64,000 bases of DNA from UBA2882 sp964619485 (GTDB taxonomy: Bacteria; Bacillota; Clostridia; Lachnospirales; Lachnospiraceae), in contig CAZUCI010000001.1 in assembly GCA_964619485.1 (NCBI GenBank), forward strand, positions 53,894-117,893, given 5' to 3'. The notes beneath the pieces are model-generated. The model was not told the DNA's origin. It did not search any database and was given only the letters and a program-made list of their open reading frames with translations. Shown here in pieces: positions 9,250 through 18,594 of the stretch (position 1 is its first letter; each line of letters begins with the position of its first letter). A program made the position numbers and the translations under genes.

Positions 9250-10386
9250 ATGGAACACAAAAAGGGAACCTTGATTCTCTGGATTTTTGTGCTGATTCTG
9301 GCAGTCATTGTTTTTGCTTCCATTATGTCCAGAATCTACAGTATGCCGCCCCTGGTAGTGAAGGCACAGGACGGAACCAGCGTAAATTCCCGCTTTCTCA
9401 CCAGGGAAAAGTGGGAGAAAAAAATGAGTACCTCCTACCCGGAGCTTTACAATGTCCTGGCAGACGATACCACCAACAGCTTTGTGATACCGGGACTTAT
9501 GAGCACTACAAGTATTGCGGTCAGGGGAAAGAATAAGGGGGAAGTGGGCATTTGTGAAAATATGACACCACAGGGCATTGCAGTGACGGAAAACTATATG
9601 ATTGTCTCTGCGTACAGTTCCAATCAGTCCTTTGATTCTGTGCTGTATCTGATGGATAAGGAAACAGGGCGCTATCTCAAAACAGTGGTTCTTCCGGGAA
9701 CGAGCCATGTGGGAGGAATCGCCTACTGCCCCAAGTCAGACAGCCTGTGGATTACGACCAACGACGGCGATGGCAAAGGAAAGGCAGAGCTGTCCATGAT
9801 AACCATGGCAGATATCGAAGAATACAATCTTCAGAAGCTGAAGGCTCCAATCTCCTATAATCTGCAGGTTACACTGGATGATCTGGAGGCCGCTTCCTCA
9901 GTGACCTACTATAAAAACATGCTGATCGTGGGATATTTCAGCCGTGAAATTTATGCAGATGTGAGGGTCTATACCCTGACAAAGGATAACATTCTTCGCT
10001 TTTCCCATGAGCAGATTGAGGAGGATGAGCTGGATAAATCTGATACCAGTCTGTACAGCGGACTGGACCGGGTGCAGGGAATTCTCTTTGGAGATGAGTA
10101 TGTGTTTTTCTCCCAGTCCTACGGGATTCCGGACTCGGAGCTGGTAATTATGAAAAATGCCGGATTTGGGCAGTGGACCGGATTCGGAAGAGATGAAACA
10201 ATAGGCAGACTGAATTGTCCGCCCTACATGGAGCAGATTGCCAGTGATGGCAAATACCTGTATATGATTTTTGAGGCTGCCGCTGATAAATACGATGGCC
10301 GACCGGTCACGATTCATATGGACCGCATCATCAAGGTGGACATTCATAAGCTGGTCAACAGCAGCGCAGTGTGGGAAGAGGAATAG
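9250..10386 (+). CDS. Membrane-anchored extracytoplasmic propeller-like protein, function unknown
   Basis: I do not recognise this 378-aa protein as a named family. It starts with a short basic end and one hydrophobic segment (about 8-30), which could be a signal anchor. The rest is soluble and reads like a beta-propeller: repeated strands such as QGIAVTENYMIVSA, SVLYLMDKETG, VGGIAYCPKSDSLWITT and QIASDGKYLYMIF resemble quinoprotein or lactonase-type blades. It begins two bases after the stop of the membrane kinase and uses an AAGGAG site located inside that gene, so the two are probably made together. A role as an external sensor or ligand-processing partner for that kinase is inference. It ends convergently, 2 bases from the MFS gene. 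Confidence 0.75.
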   Translation: MEHKKGTLILWIFVLILAVIVFASIMSRIYSMPPLVVKAQDGTSVNSRFLTREKWEKKMSTSYPELYNVLADDTTNSFVIPGLMSTTSIAVRGKNKGEVGICENMTPQGIAVTENYMIVSAYSSNQSFDSVLYLMDKETGRYLKTVVLPGTSHVGGIAYCPKSDSLWITTNDGDGKGKAELSMITMADIEEYNLQKLKAPISYNLQVTLDDLEAASSVTYYKNMLIVGYFSREIYADVRVYTLTKDNILRFSHEQIEEDELDKSDTSLYSGLDRVQGILFGDEYVFFSQSYGIPDSELVIMKNAGFGQWTGFGRDETIGRLNCPPYMEQIASDGKYLYMIFEAAADKYDGRPVTIHMDRIIKVDIHKLVNSSAVWEEE

Positions 10387-10388
10387 GC

Positions 10389-11752
10389 TTACACACTTTC
10401 TGTGGAAGGAATGCAGAGCACAAGCCCCACAATGGAAAAGATGACGCCGATAAAAAGCATGATTTTTACGCCGGGACCATCCAGTAAAATGCCCCCGAGA
10501 AGACTTGCGATGACACCACTCAGGGTAATGGAGCAGGTGATGAAGGCCTGACCCTTTACCAGGTCGTGCTTATTGATTACCAGATTTACATAGTAAATGG
10601 ATGCCGGGATGAACAGGGCATAGGAGAAAAACTGAAAGGTCTGAGCGACGTACAGCATCCAGACACTGCCCGCCACAAAGGTCAGGATGGATTTTATCAG
10701 GAAAAAGACAAAGGAAAGCTTTAAAATAGTGGAGCATTTAATCCTTTTGGTCAGCGGCAGAAACAGTGCCATGGCAGGTAGCTCAACGACTGCGGCAACT
10801 GCAATGGCAGTTCCCATATTCTGGGTGTTGCCCCCGACGGCTTCTGTAATCTGAATAAAATAGTTGTTGATAAGAGTATGGGCACAGAAGGTAATGGCTG
10901 TTGCCAGAAGCAGCACCATGAACCGCTTATAGCGTTTGGCAAAGGCAAGGATGCCCAGGGATTCCTGCTGTGTTTCTTCCATGTTATCTGTACCGGATGT
11001 CGGAACAGCGGTATCTGTACCGGAGGAGGAAGAAGCGNNNNNNNNNNNNNNNNNNNNNNNNNNNNNNNNNNNNNNNNNNNNNNNNNNNNNNNNNNNNNNN
11101 NNNNNNNNNNNNNNNNNNNNNNNNNNNNNNNNNNNNNGGAGGAAGAAGCGACCAGAGGGGAAGAAATCGTTTCCTGAGCCGGAGCGCGGAAGCTCACAGC
11201 GGCTGCCATAAAGCAGAGCAGCATAAGGAAGGATACGACAGGAGCCGCATCCGGACCAAAATGGGCAATCAGGACACCAATCAGAGAGGACAGAGCTGCA
11301 AAGCTGATAGAGCCCAGGCCTCTGGCCAGGCCAAAGTTAAGAGCAATTCCACGGTTGATCATCTGCATGCCCAGAGAGTTTGCCATTGGCTGCAGAGAGA
11401 ACAGAATTGTCAGCTCCAGAATCAGAATGACGGATAAAAGCAGCTTCATATGGGCACCGGGAATAAAAATAATCAGAGCTGCAAAAATGGCGGCGATACC
11501 GGCCATAAGTGCTGAGAGATTTTTCAGAGAAATTCTCCTAGTGGTGTCAGCAAAGGAAGCCACGGCCGGCTGGAGAAACACGGCGATAATGTTAGCAATG
11601 GCTAACAGAAGTCCAATCTGTGAATTGCTGAAGTCCTTCGATAAAAGAAAGACGGAGAGAAAGCTGTAGCTTGCACAGTAGACGGACCAGTAGGCCCCCT
11701 GAATGGCAGCGTATTTCATGGTATATATTCGGGATTGCTTTTGGCTGTTCAT
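10389..11752 (-). CDS. MFS transporter, interrupted by an assembly gap
   Basis: A major facilitator superfamily permease. The N-terminal half (11752 to about 11138) begins MNSQKQSRIY after an AAGGAAAAGG site and has about six membrane helices. The C-terminal half (about 11037 to 10389) has about six more. The central cytoplasmic loop contains 100 N. The two halves are in different frames as written, but the N-run is a placeholder. The flanks on both sides encode the same low-complexity ASSS stretch, and joining them at the shared 13-mer restores one frame. The left flank also has two copies of an SGTD motif, so a Ser/Gly/Thr-rich loop with tandem repeats is likely. The substrate cannot be predicted. 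It is oriented against the kinase genes on both sides. Confidence 0.85.
11038..11137. other. Assembly gap (100 N) inside the MFS gene
   Basis: A run of exactly 100 N, bordered on both sides by GGAGGAAGAAGCG. This is the pattern expected when an assembler breaks at a short tandem repeat, so the true missing length may be anything from a negative overlap upwards. Confidence 0.95.
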
Positions 11753-11786
11753 AGTCTTTTTTCCTTTTCCTTTGTATTCTAAAATA

Positions 11787-11815
11787 AGACTATGGGAGAG
11801 CGGTTTACTTGTCAA
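11787..11815 (-). promoter_or_regulatory. Promoter of the MFS gene
   Basis: Read on the minus strand: TTGACA (11815-11810), a 17-bp spacer and TAGTCT (11792-11787). It lies about 35 bases before the MFS start and is back-to-back with the promoter of the binding-protein gene. Confidence 0.6.
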
Positions 11816-11822
11816 GTGGCAA

Positions 11823-11851
11823 TTGTACTTTGCCCCCATTTTTGCTATACT
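11823..11851 (+). promoter_or_regulatory. Promoter of the binding protein-kinase operon
   Basis: TTGTAC at 11823-11828, a 17-bp spacer and TATACT at 11846-11851. It is divergent from the MFS promoter only about 8 bases away, so one regulator could control both. Confidence 0.65.
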
Positions 11852-11910
11852 GAAACGAAGATTCATCTACAAAAAAACCAATTTTTAATTTGAGAAAAAG
11901 AGATGGAAGC

Positions 11911-13329
11911 ATGGAAAGAGAAAATACCTTATTACATAAGAAAATGATTGCAGCAGTTATTGGTGCAGGTCTTTTGGTTATCCAGCTTACAGGCTGTGGA
12001 CAGGAGAGCGGGAATACATCGGAGCTGTCAAAGACAGAGGAAGTGAATCTGATTGTTGCAGGACCCTGGAGCGACTGCAAGGCACTTGAGGATGCGGCAA
12101 CAGATTTCAACAGGCAGTATCCAAACTGTCATGTTTCCTACGAATATCTGCAGGATTTTTCAGATACACTGCCAAAGAGGCTGGAAAGCGGTGATGAGCC
12201 GGTTGACATGTTCCTCACCGGCAATATCCAGAAGGATTCTCCGCTGCTGCCCTATGCAGCAGAGCTTTCCTCCCAGGGGGAACAGCTGGAGCTTTCCAAT
12301 ACCTTCGATGGACTTATGGAAAATGCCAGACTGCAGAAAAAGGATGAGGCGGAAAAAGAATTATTCTACTCCATTCCCCTTGGTGCTGAGGTGCGGGGCA
12401 TGTTTGTAAATGTCACACTCTTAAAAAGCCTTGGACTGTCAGTGCCTGAAAACCGCGCAGAGCTTTTGGAGGCCTGCAGAGTGTTAAAGGAAAATGGTTA
12501 TGTCCCCTTTCAGGGAAACCCGGGAACCTTTTCCCAGCAGCTGCTGTATCCCTATTGCTGCAATCTGGTTGCCAATGCAGAGGACTATGAGGCAGCCTAC
12601 GCTCTGATAGACAGCCGGGATGAACAGGCGGCATCTTTATTTGAGGAGCCCATGCGCCTTATGTATGAGCTCGCAGACGAGGAATATTACAACTATAAAT
12701 ACTGTGAGACAGAGCTGAATCTGTTTTTGGATGCATCCAATGAGGGATATGCCAGAAGCTTTCTGAATATTTTAGAGACAGAGAACGGCTATGAGAAAAA
12801 GGATGACCTGGGGCAGGTGGCTTTTATGCCGTCTGTCAAATCACTGGAGCAGCTGATTCAGCAGACCAAAGAGGATTATCACAGTCAGATTGAATATGAA
12901 TTCATTCTGGCACCGGTTGGAGAAGAGGGTGGATATGCATATCTTTCACCGGGACGGGCGATTGCCATCAGCAATCAGACAAAAAACCAGGCGTGGTGCA
13001 ATCGTTTCGTAAGCTTTCTGCTGGAGACTGAGCATAATATCAAGTTCTGTGATACCATGGGCTTTGTTCCCAACAATAAAAATGCAATGACAATTTTGTC
13101 TAAGGAATTTGATGTGCCGAAGGAGAGAATCAGCCAGCTGGGGCAGGTGACCTTCAGCTATGATTTCTATTCACCGCTGACAGATGCGCTGATGGCTGTT
13201 TCAAAGTCCAATAATCCAAAGTATATGGAGGAACAGGCAGATGGCAGCATGAGAATGTATTCCTTTGATTACTACATGGAGCAGCTGAAAAAAGGTCTGA
13301 CCGGTGAAGCAGAACAGGAAAATGAGTAG
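11911..13329 (+). CDS. Extracellular solute-binding lipoprotein (family 1-like)
   Basis: A surface lipoprotein of the ABC-type sugar-binding family. The signal peptide ends in a lipobox LTGC (Cys at about residue 30). The mature part has the usual opening (VNLIVAGPWSDCKALEDA, then AATDFNRQYPNCHVSYEYL), a DMFLTG segment and the late PGRAIAIS and FVSFLLETEHN features. The reading frame also allows a TTG at 11890, but the ATG at 11911 gives a normal signal peptide. No ABC permease or ATPase gene is nearby. The next two genes, 17 bases downstream and beyond, are membrane hybrid kinases. I therefore infer that it delivers ligand to a sensor, or works with a permease encoded elsewhere. Confidence 0.88.
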   Translation: MERENTLLHKKMIAAVIGAGLLVIQLTGCGQESGNTSELSKTEEVNLIVAGPWSDCKALEDAATDFNRQYPNCHVSYEYLQDFSDTLPKRLESGDEPVDMFLTGNIQKDSPLLPYAAELSSQGEQLELSNTFDGLMENARLQKKDEAEKELFYSIPLGAEVRGMFVNVTLLKSLGLSVPENRAELLEACRVLKENGYVPFQGNPGTFSQQLLYPYCCNLVANAEDYEAAYALIDSRDEQAASLFEEPMRLMYELADEEYYNYKYCETELNLFLDASNEGYARSFLNILETENGYEKKDDLGQVAFMPSVKSLEQLIQQTKEDYHSQIEYEFILAPVGEEGGYAYLSPGRAIAISNQTKNQAWCNRFVSFLLETEHNIKFCDTMGFVPNNKNAMTILSKEFDVPKERISQLGQVTFSYDFYSPLTDALMAVSKSNNPKYMEEQADGSMRMYSFDYYMEQLKKGLTGEAEQENE

Positions 13330-13346
13330 CCGGGCTTTGGAGGAGT

Positions 13347-15545
13347 ATGATGAAGAAGGGAAAAGAAAAACGAAATTGGAGTTTCATCATTGTGGCAGTC
13401 AATATACTGCTGATTACACTTCTGGCTGTTTTTTTCTTTATTTATAATTCCTATTATCAGGATAACATACAGAAACAGAATCTTGCCAATATACAGAATC
13501 TGAACCGGTCTTCCCTTCAGCTTTCCGAAAAATTCTTTGAAAATCAGCAAAAGGAGCTGAAAAATGCGGCTCAGTATATCATCCGTAAAAATTTTACGGT
13601 GAGGGATGCACTGGATTATTTAAAGGATGCCAATGCTGATAACGCAAGTACCTTTGAAATTGTCGGCACGGATGGCCTTGGCTATGTTGCAGAGGTAAAT
13701 GAGCGGAGAGAATATGATACGGTTGACTATACAAGCAGTGATTACCGGGAATTTATGAATATTATTAAGGACGCCGGCGCAGACAATGTTTCCAGAGTTG
13801 GCTTCGTCCCGGAATTTACAGATGGGCATACGGCAGTAAAGTCCTTTGGCATTCAGGTTACAGTACCAATGAGAGTGATGAACGAGGTGTCCTATTTTAC
13901 CCTGCTTTCTGTCTGCAAATCCAGAGAATTTGCGGATATGATACAGATGGAGGGCGGCTATGGTGGAATTTCCTCTGTTATGTTTGATGAATCCGGGAAT
14001 TACATTGTCAGCAATGATGACTTTAAATCAGAAAACTTCTTTCAGTACCTCTATCTGTACAACCAGCTTTCGCTGGATGAAAAAAACGAGTTGATGCAAC
14101 AGGTGACAGGCAGTGAGGATGGAACGCTCTTTTATAAAAACGGTGCCTATGAGGAAAGTGTGTTTATATATCAGAAGATGCATCTGGGCAGCTGGTTCAT
14201 GGTGACGGGCATTCCACTGAAGGAATTTCAGAAAAATAACTTTGATTACCGTTTTACTGTTTTTGCTGTTGGGATCATGCTGCTTCTGCTGGGGATAGAT
14301 GTTTTCTGGATGCGCAGCATGAACAGAAGGCTGCGTAAAAGTATGCTCCATGAGCAGAAGGCCAACAGTGCCAAATCAGATTTCCTTGCAAGAATGAGCC
14401 ATGATATCAGGACTCCGCTGAATGCTGTAATCGGGTTCTCACAGCTTGCGTCAGAGGAGCCGGACCTGTCCCCCACAGTGGCAGATAGCCTTAATAAAAT
14501 CCATTCCTCAGGAAAATATCTGCTGAGTCTCATCAACGATATCCTGGATATGTCCAAGATTGAGAGCAATAAATTTAAGCTTCATGAAACACTGGTGAAC
14601 GGACCGGAATTTTTAAATGATATTGCGGAGGTATTTACAGCTACGGCGGCCAGGGAGGGTATTGAGCTTGTGACAGATTTTGACGGGGCGCAGACCCCAT
14701 GGCTGTATATGGATGCATTGAGAAGCCGTCAGATTTACAGTAATCTGCTGAATAATGCCATTAAATTTTCAAAAGCGGGAACACAGATTGTCTGGAAAAT
14801 AGAAGATACCATTATTGCGCCACAAAAAATGCGCATGGTTTGTACCATTTCAGACCAGGGCTGTGGCATGAGTGAAGAGTTTATGGAGCATCTCTTTGTG
14901 CCCTTTGAGCAGGAGGCAGGAAAGAACGAAGAGAAGGAGGGAACCGGACTGGGTCTGGCCATTGTTAAAAATCTGGTGGAGCTTATGGGCGGAACAATCA
15001 GCGTGGAAAGCAGGCTGGGTGAGGGAACCACCTTCCGTATTGAGCTGGAGCGGGAGCTTGGTGAGAAGCCCTCAGAGTCCGCAGAGTCCTCGGAGTCCAG
15101 GGAGCAATCAGAGTCTGGGGAGCATTCTGGACAGATGGCCTCTCTGGAAGGCAGGCGTGTGCTTTTGTGTGAGGACCATCCATTGAACCGTGAAATTGCA
15201 GTCCGCCTGCTCAGAAAGCAGAACATACTGGTGGATTGCGCGCAAAACGGAGAGGAGGGCGTGGAAAAGGTCAGACAGTCGGAGAATGGCTATTATGACC
15301 TGATTCTCATGGATATCCGGATGCCGGTTATGAACGGAATGGAGGCTGCCATGGCAATTCGTGCACTTCCAAGAAAGGATGCATTACAGATTCCAATTCT
15401 TGCCATGACAGCCAACGCCTTTGATGATGACGTGCAGAATTGCCTGGAATCAGGCATGAATGGACATATATCCAAGCCGGTGGAACCGGAGCTTCTCTAT
15501 GAAGCAATGGAAAAAGTGTTAGGAGAGAACAGCAATGAATCATAG
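13347..15545 (+). CDS. Membrane hybrid histidine kinase with extracytoplasmic Cache-like sensor
   Basis: A 732-aa kinase with one TM helix at about 12-32 and another at about 303-322. Between them is an extracytoplasmic domain of about 270 residues resembling double Cache domains, which bind small ligands such as amino acids or organic acids. HisKA follows with His352 in MSHDIRTP, then HATPase_c (NNAIKF, DQGCGMS, GTGLGLA), a Ser/Glu-rich linker (about 570-590) with repeated SES units, and a receiver with LCEDHPLN and LMDIRMPVMNG. ATGATG allows a start at 13347 or 13350, and GGAGG fits the second slightly better. It is 17 bases after the binding-lipoprotein gene and overlaps the next kinase by 11 bases, so all three form an operon. 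Confidence 0.93.
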   Translation: MMKKGKEKRNWSFIIVAVNILLITLLAVFFFIYNSYYQDNIQKQNLANIQNLNRSSLQLSEKFFENQQKELKNAAQYIIRKNFTVRDALDYLKDANADNASTFEIVGTDGLGYVAEVNERREYDTVDYTSSDYREFMNIIKDAGADNVSRVGFVPEFTDGHTAVKSFGIQVTVPMRVMNEVSYFTLLSVCKSREFADMIQMEGGYGGISSVMFDESGNYIVSNDDFKSENFFQYLYLYNQLSLDEKNELMQQVTGSEDGTLFYKNGAYEESVFIYQKMHLGSWFMVTGIPLKEFQKNNFDYRFTVFAVGIMLLLLGIDVFWMRSMNRRLRKSMLHEQKANSAKSDFLARMSHDIRTPLNAVIGFSQLASEEPDLSPTVADSLNKIHSSGKYLLSLINDILDMSKIESNKFKLHETLVNGPEFLNDIAEVFTATAAREGIELVTDFDGAQTPWLYMDALRSRQIYSNLLNNAIKFSKAGTQIVWKIEDTIIAPQKMRMVCTISDQGCGMSEEFMEHLFVPFEQEAGKNEEKEGTGLGLAIVKNLVELMGGTISVESRLGEGTTFRIELERELGEKPSESAESSESREQSESGEHSGQMASLEGRRVLLCEDHPLNREIAVRLLRKQNILVDCAQNGEEGVEKVRQSENGYYDLILMDIRMPVMNGMEAAMAIRALPRKDALQIPILAMTANAFDDDVQNCLESGMNGHISKPVEPELLYEAMEKVLGENSNES

Positions 15546-18399
15546 CATGGGAAAAAGACAGACAGGTGTCATGGGTGCAATCCTGTTTTTACTGCTGCTT
15601 TTTTTCATAACAGGCAGCAGGGATGTGCTGGCAAAAGAAAATGGAAAAACCATCAGAGTAGGCTGGTATCAGGTGGATGGTGTCATGTCAGAGGATGCCA
15701 ATGGCAAAAGATATGGCTACTGCTATGACTTTTATCAGGAAATTGCCAGATATACCGACTATCAGTATGAATATGTGGAAGGGACCTGGAATGAGTGTCT
15801 GAAACGTCTGGAAAACGGAGAAATCGATGTTCTGGGATATGCCCAGTACACGGAGGAGCGTGATCAGTATCTGGACTATTCGGCGGATTCCATGGGACAG
15901 AGCTATGCGACCCTGACCAAATTAGCGGATAATCACGCAGTTGTGGCAGGAGAATATCAGACCTATCAGGGCAAAAGCTTTGGTGTCATCGAGGGCTCTA
16001 CCCAGGAACAGCAGCTGGCAGATTTTATGGAGGAGCACCGGATAAAGGGAAGGGTGCTGACCTATGACAGAATTGAGGAGATGGAGGATGCACTCAGGAG
16101 GGGCGAGATCGATATGCTGCTCCACACAAGCTTCCGTATTTTAGAGCGGGAGGAAGAGGTCATAGACCAGTTTTCTCCGAAACGTTTCTATTTTGTTGTA
16201 AGGGAAGGGAACACAGAGCTGCTGGGCGAGCTGGATGATGCAATGAACTCCATCAGCCGTTATGACGAAGGCTTTCAGATCAGACTGAAGGAAAAATATT
16301 TTCCAGAAAACACGGAAAACGCCCTGATTCTCACAGGGGAGGATGAGAAACTGCTCGCCAAAATCAATGGTCTGCAGTTCATATCAACAGGAGAAACAGG
16401 CTATTGTACACCGATAAAGAGAGAGGACGGAAGTACTACCTGCCTTGATGAACTGATGGCGGACAGCATTTCCGAGGCATTGAAGTGTCAATATACCTTT
16501 ACTGAAAAAAATAATCCAAAAGAAGTAAGCACGCTGCTTGAATCAGGGGAGAATGTGATTTTGGCCGGCTGCGTTTACGATTATGATTATGCAAAGGAGA
16601 AGGGCTATTATCTTACAACACCCTATATGAGTGCGTCCTACTATATGATTACAGATACGGAAACCGGAAAACCCAAGGGGGAAAATCGAAGGGTTGCACT
16701 GCCGCTTTATTTAGACTATCTGGAAGAGCATGAAAAGATTGTCAGGAGCACAGACACGGTAACCTATTATAATACCATGGAGGACTGCTTAAGGGCTGTG
16801 CTTCACGGCGATGCGGACTGTGCCTATGGGGAGGCAGTTCCCTGTGATTATCTGCTGGATGACTATGCCTATCGAAGACTGACCTCGGCTTTGCTAAATG
16901 TGCATTATAATATATGCTATGCGGTTTACGGAGAGAATGCCCACGAGCTTTCCCTGCTGCTGTCAAAGGCAATCAGTAATCGTGGAACGGAATACTTTGA
17001 GGATATGATTACGGCAAATCATCCTGTTCTGGAAAAGAAAATGACATTTGGACAGCTGGTGTACGACAGCCCCATCACCTTTGTATGGATGGTGGTTCTG
17101 ACGGCAGCAATTCTCATGACAATTTTTATAGTCAGTGAAAAGCAGAGGGAAAAGACAGATGCCGCGCAGATGGAGCTTGCTTCCGCAAAGAGAGCAAGCG
17201 AGGCCAAATCAGAATTTCTTTCAAATATGAGCCATGAAATACGGACGCCCATGAATGCCATTATTGGCATGAACAAGCTGGCAAGGGACGAGGCGGAGGG
17301 AACCAATCCTCAGCTGGAGGACTATCTGTCCAAAATAGACGAATCCAGCGAATATCTCCTGGGTGTCATCAATGATATTCTGGATATGAGCCGCATTGAA
17401 AGCGGCAGACAGAAGCTGAATCTTGCATGGGTTAACCCGGGAGACATTATGATGCCCTGCGTGGACATGATGAAGGAGGCCTTTGCAAAAAAGAACATTC
17501 ACTTTTCCTGTCAGCCGGTCGATTACAACAAAAAGGGTTATCAGATATACACCGATGCACAGAAATCAAAACAGATGCTGATGAATATTCTTAATAACGC
17601 CTGCAAATTTACCCAGGCAGGAGGCACTGTATCCATGGAAATTATCAACAAAAGCATCGACAGAGAGGAACAGAGAGCGACAGATCTGATTACAATCAGG
17701 GATAATGGCTGTGGAATGAGTGAGGAGTTTCTGACCAAGATTTTCACGCCCTTTGAACAGGAGCGGAATAACTATACAGGAGCCATTCAGGGAACTGGTC
17801 TTGGACTGGCTCTGTCCCGAAATATAGCCAGACAGATGGGCGGAGATATCACGGTGGAAAGCAGGCTTGGTGAGGGCTCAACCTTTACCATCCAATATGT
17901 ATATAAGTACAGGATGAGTGCTTCTGCCGCAGAACAGTCGGCACAGCGCCTGGAAAAAGAGGCAAGGACTACTGTGAATCTGGCCGGAAAAAGGATTCTT
18001 CTGGCAGAGGACCATCCATTAAATGCAACCATTGCAACAAAGCTTTTGGAGAAGAAGGAGATGGAGGTTACACTGGCAGAGAATGGCAGAGAGGCTGTGG
18101 ATTTATTTGAGGCAGCAAAGCCAGGCACCTTTGATGCAATACTGATGGATGTGCGTATGCCCGTGATGGATGGATTGAAGGCTACAAGAACCATTCGTCT
18201 GCTGGATAAGGCGGATGCAAAACAGATTCCCATTATTGCCATGACAGCCAATGCCTTTGAGGAAGACAGAGAACAGTCCAGAGAAGCCGGCATGAATGCA
18301 CATCTGGCAAAGCCCATTGTGCCGGAGGAATTGTATGAGACACTTGGGGAGTTCATCGCAGAGGGAAAAGAGCTGGTAAGGAACGGTGAGGAGGAGTAG
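15535..18399 (+). CDS. BvgS/EvgS-like hybrid kinase with two periplasmic-binding domains
   Basis: A 954-aa sensor kinase. A signal sequence (about 12-34) precedes two amino-acid-binding-type PBPb (SBP_bac_3) domains in tandem (about 36-260 and 275-500). The first has the typical IRVGWYQVDG and GKRYGYCYDF opening. One TM helix (about 513-535) leads to HisKA with His567 in MSHEIRTP, HATPase_c (NNACKF, DNGCGMS, GTGLGLA) and a receiver (LAEDHPLN, LMDVRMPVMDG, MTANAF). Tandem PBPb domains fused to a hybrid kinase are the BvgS/EvgS layout, but with no HPt domain here. It starts inside the end of the previous kinase after AGGAG. Its last codons and stop lie inside a 40-bp tandem repeat, so the C-terminal tail (about 6 residues) could vary between strains. 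Confidence 0.93.
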   Translation: MNHSMGKRQTGVMGAILFLLLLFFITGSRDVLAKENGKTIRVGWYQVDGVMSEDANGKRYGYCYDFYQEIARYTDYQYEYVEGTWNECLKRLENGEIDVLGYAQYTEERDQYLDYSADSMGQSYATLTKLADNHAVVAGEYQTYQGKSFGVIEGSTQEQQLADFMEEHRIKGRVLTYDRIEEMEDALRRGEIDMLLHTSFRILEREEEVIDQFSPKRFYFVVREGNTELLGELDDAMNSISRYDEGFQIRLKEKYFPENTENALILTGEDEKLLAKINGLQFISTGETGYCTPIKREDGSTTCLDELMADSISEALKCQYTFTEKNNPKEVSTLLESGENVILAGCVYDYDYAKEKGYYLTTPYMSASYYMITDTETGKPKGENRRVALPLYLDYLEEHEKIVRSTDTVTYYNTMEDCLRAVLHGDADCAYGEAVPCDYLLDDYAYRRLTSALLNVHYNICYAVYGENAHELSLLLSKAISNRGTEYFEDMITANHPVLEKKMTFGQLVYDSPITFVWMVVLTAAILMTIFIVSEKQREKTDAAQMELASAKRASEAKSEFLSNMSHEIRTPMNAIIGMNKLARDEAEGTNPQLEDYLSKIDESSEYLLGVINDILDMSRIESGRQKLNLAWVNPGDIMMPCVDMMKEAFAKKNIHFSCQPVDYNKKGYQIYTDAQKSKQMLMNILNNACKFTQAGGTVSMEIINKSIDREEQRATDLITIRDNGCGMSEEFLTKIFTPFEQERNNYTGAIQGTGLGLALSRNIARQMGGDITVESRLGEGSTFTIQYVYKYRMSASAAEQSAQRLEKEARTTVNLAGKRILLAEDHPLNATIATKLLEKKEMEVTLAENGREAVDLFEAAKPGTFDAILMDVRMPVMDGLKATRTIRLLDKADAKQIPIIAMTANAFEEDREQSREAGMNAHLAKPIVPEELYETLGEFIAEGKELVRNGEEE

Positions 18400-18475
18400 G
18401 AAATGGTGAAGAGCGGTAAGGAACGGTGAAGAGGAGTAGGAAATGGTGAAGAGCGGCAAGCAACGGTGAAGAGAA
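18376..18475. repeat. 40-bp tandem repeat, 2.5 copies, spanning a stop codon
   Basis: Units begin at 18376, 18416 and 18456 with the pattern GTAAGGAACGGTGA then GGAGTAGGAAATGG. Unit 1 contains the last codons and TAG of the kinase gene, so the later units look like copies of the gene's 3' end. Confidence 0.85.
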
Positions 18476-18520
18476 TGCAAGAACAGTGGGGAAAAAGACG
18501 GATGCGGGGGCATCACGCTG

Positions 18521-18590
18521 CTGGTTTACATCACTTTATTGGTTTACATTACTTTGCCGATTTACGTCATGTTACTGGTTTACATAATCC
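18521..18590. repeat. Short degenerate GGTTTACAT direct repeats
   Basis: Four copies of (G/A)(G/T)TTTAC(A/G)T spaced about 17-20 bases apart at about 18522, 18541, 18560 and 18578. Related TTTAC/TTTAT units recur before the second hairpin element at about 20640-20800. Confidence 0.55.
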
Positions 18591-18594
18591 ATGT

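Noticed and set aside
10389..11752. MFS gene as a true frameshifted pseudogene
   Set aside because: The frame change coincides with the 100-N gap, and joining the identical 13-base borders restores one frame.
11890..11910. TTG at 11890 as the start of the solute-binding lipoprotein
   Set aside because: ATG 11911 gives a normal-length signal peptide; the TTG has no clear ribosome site.
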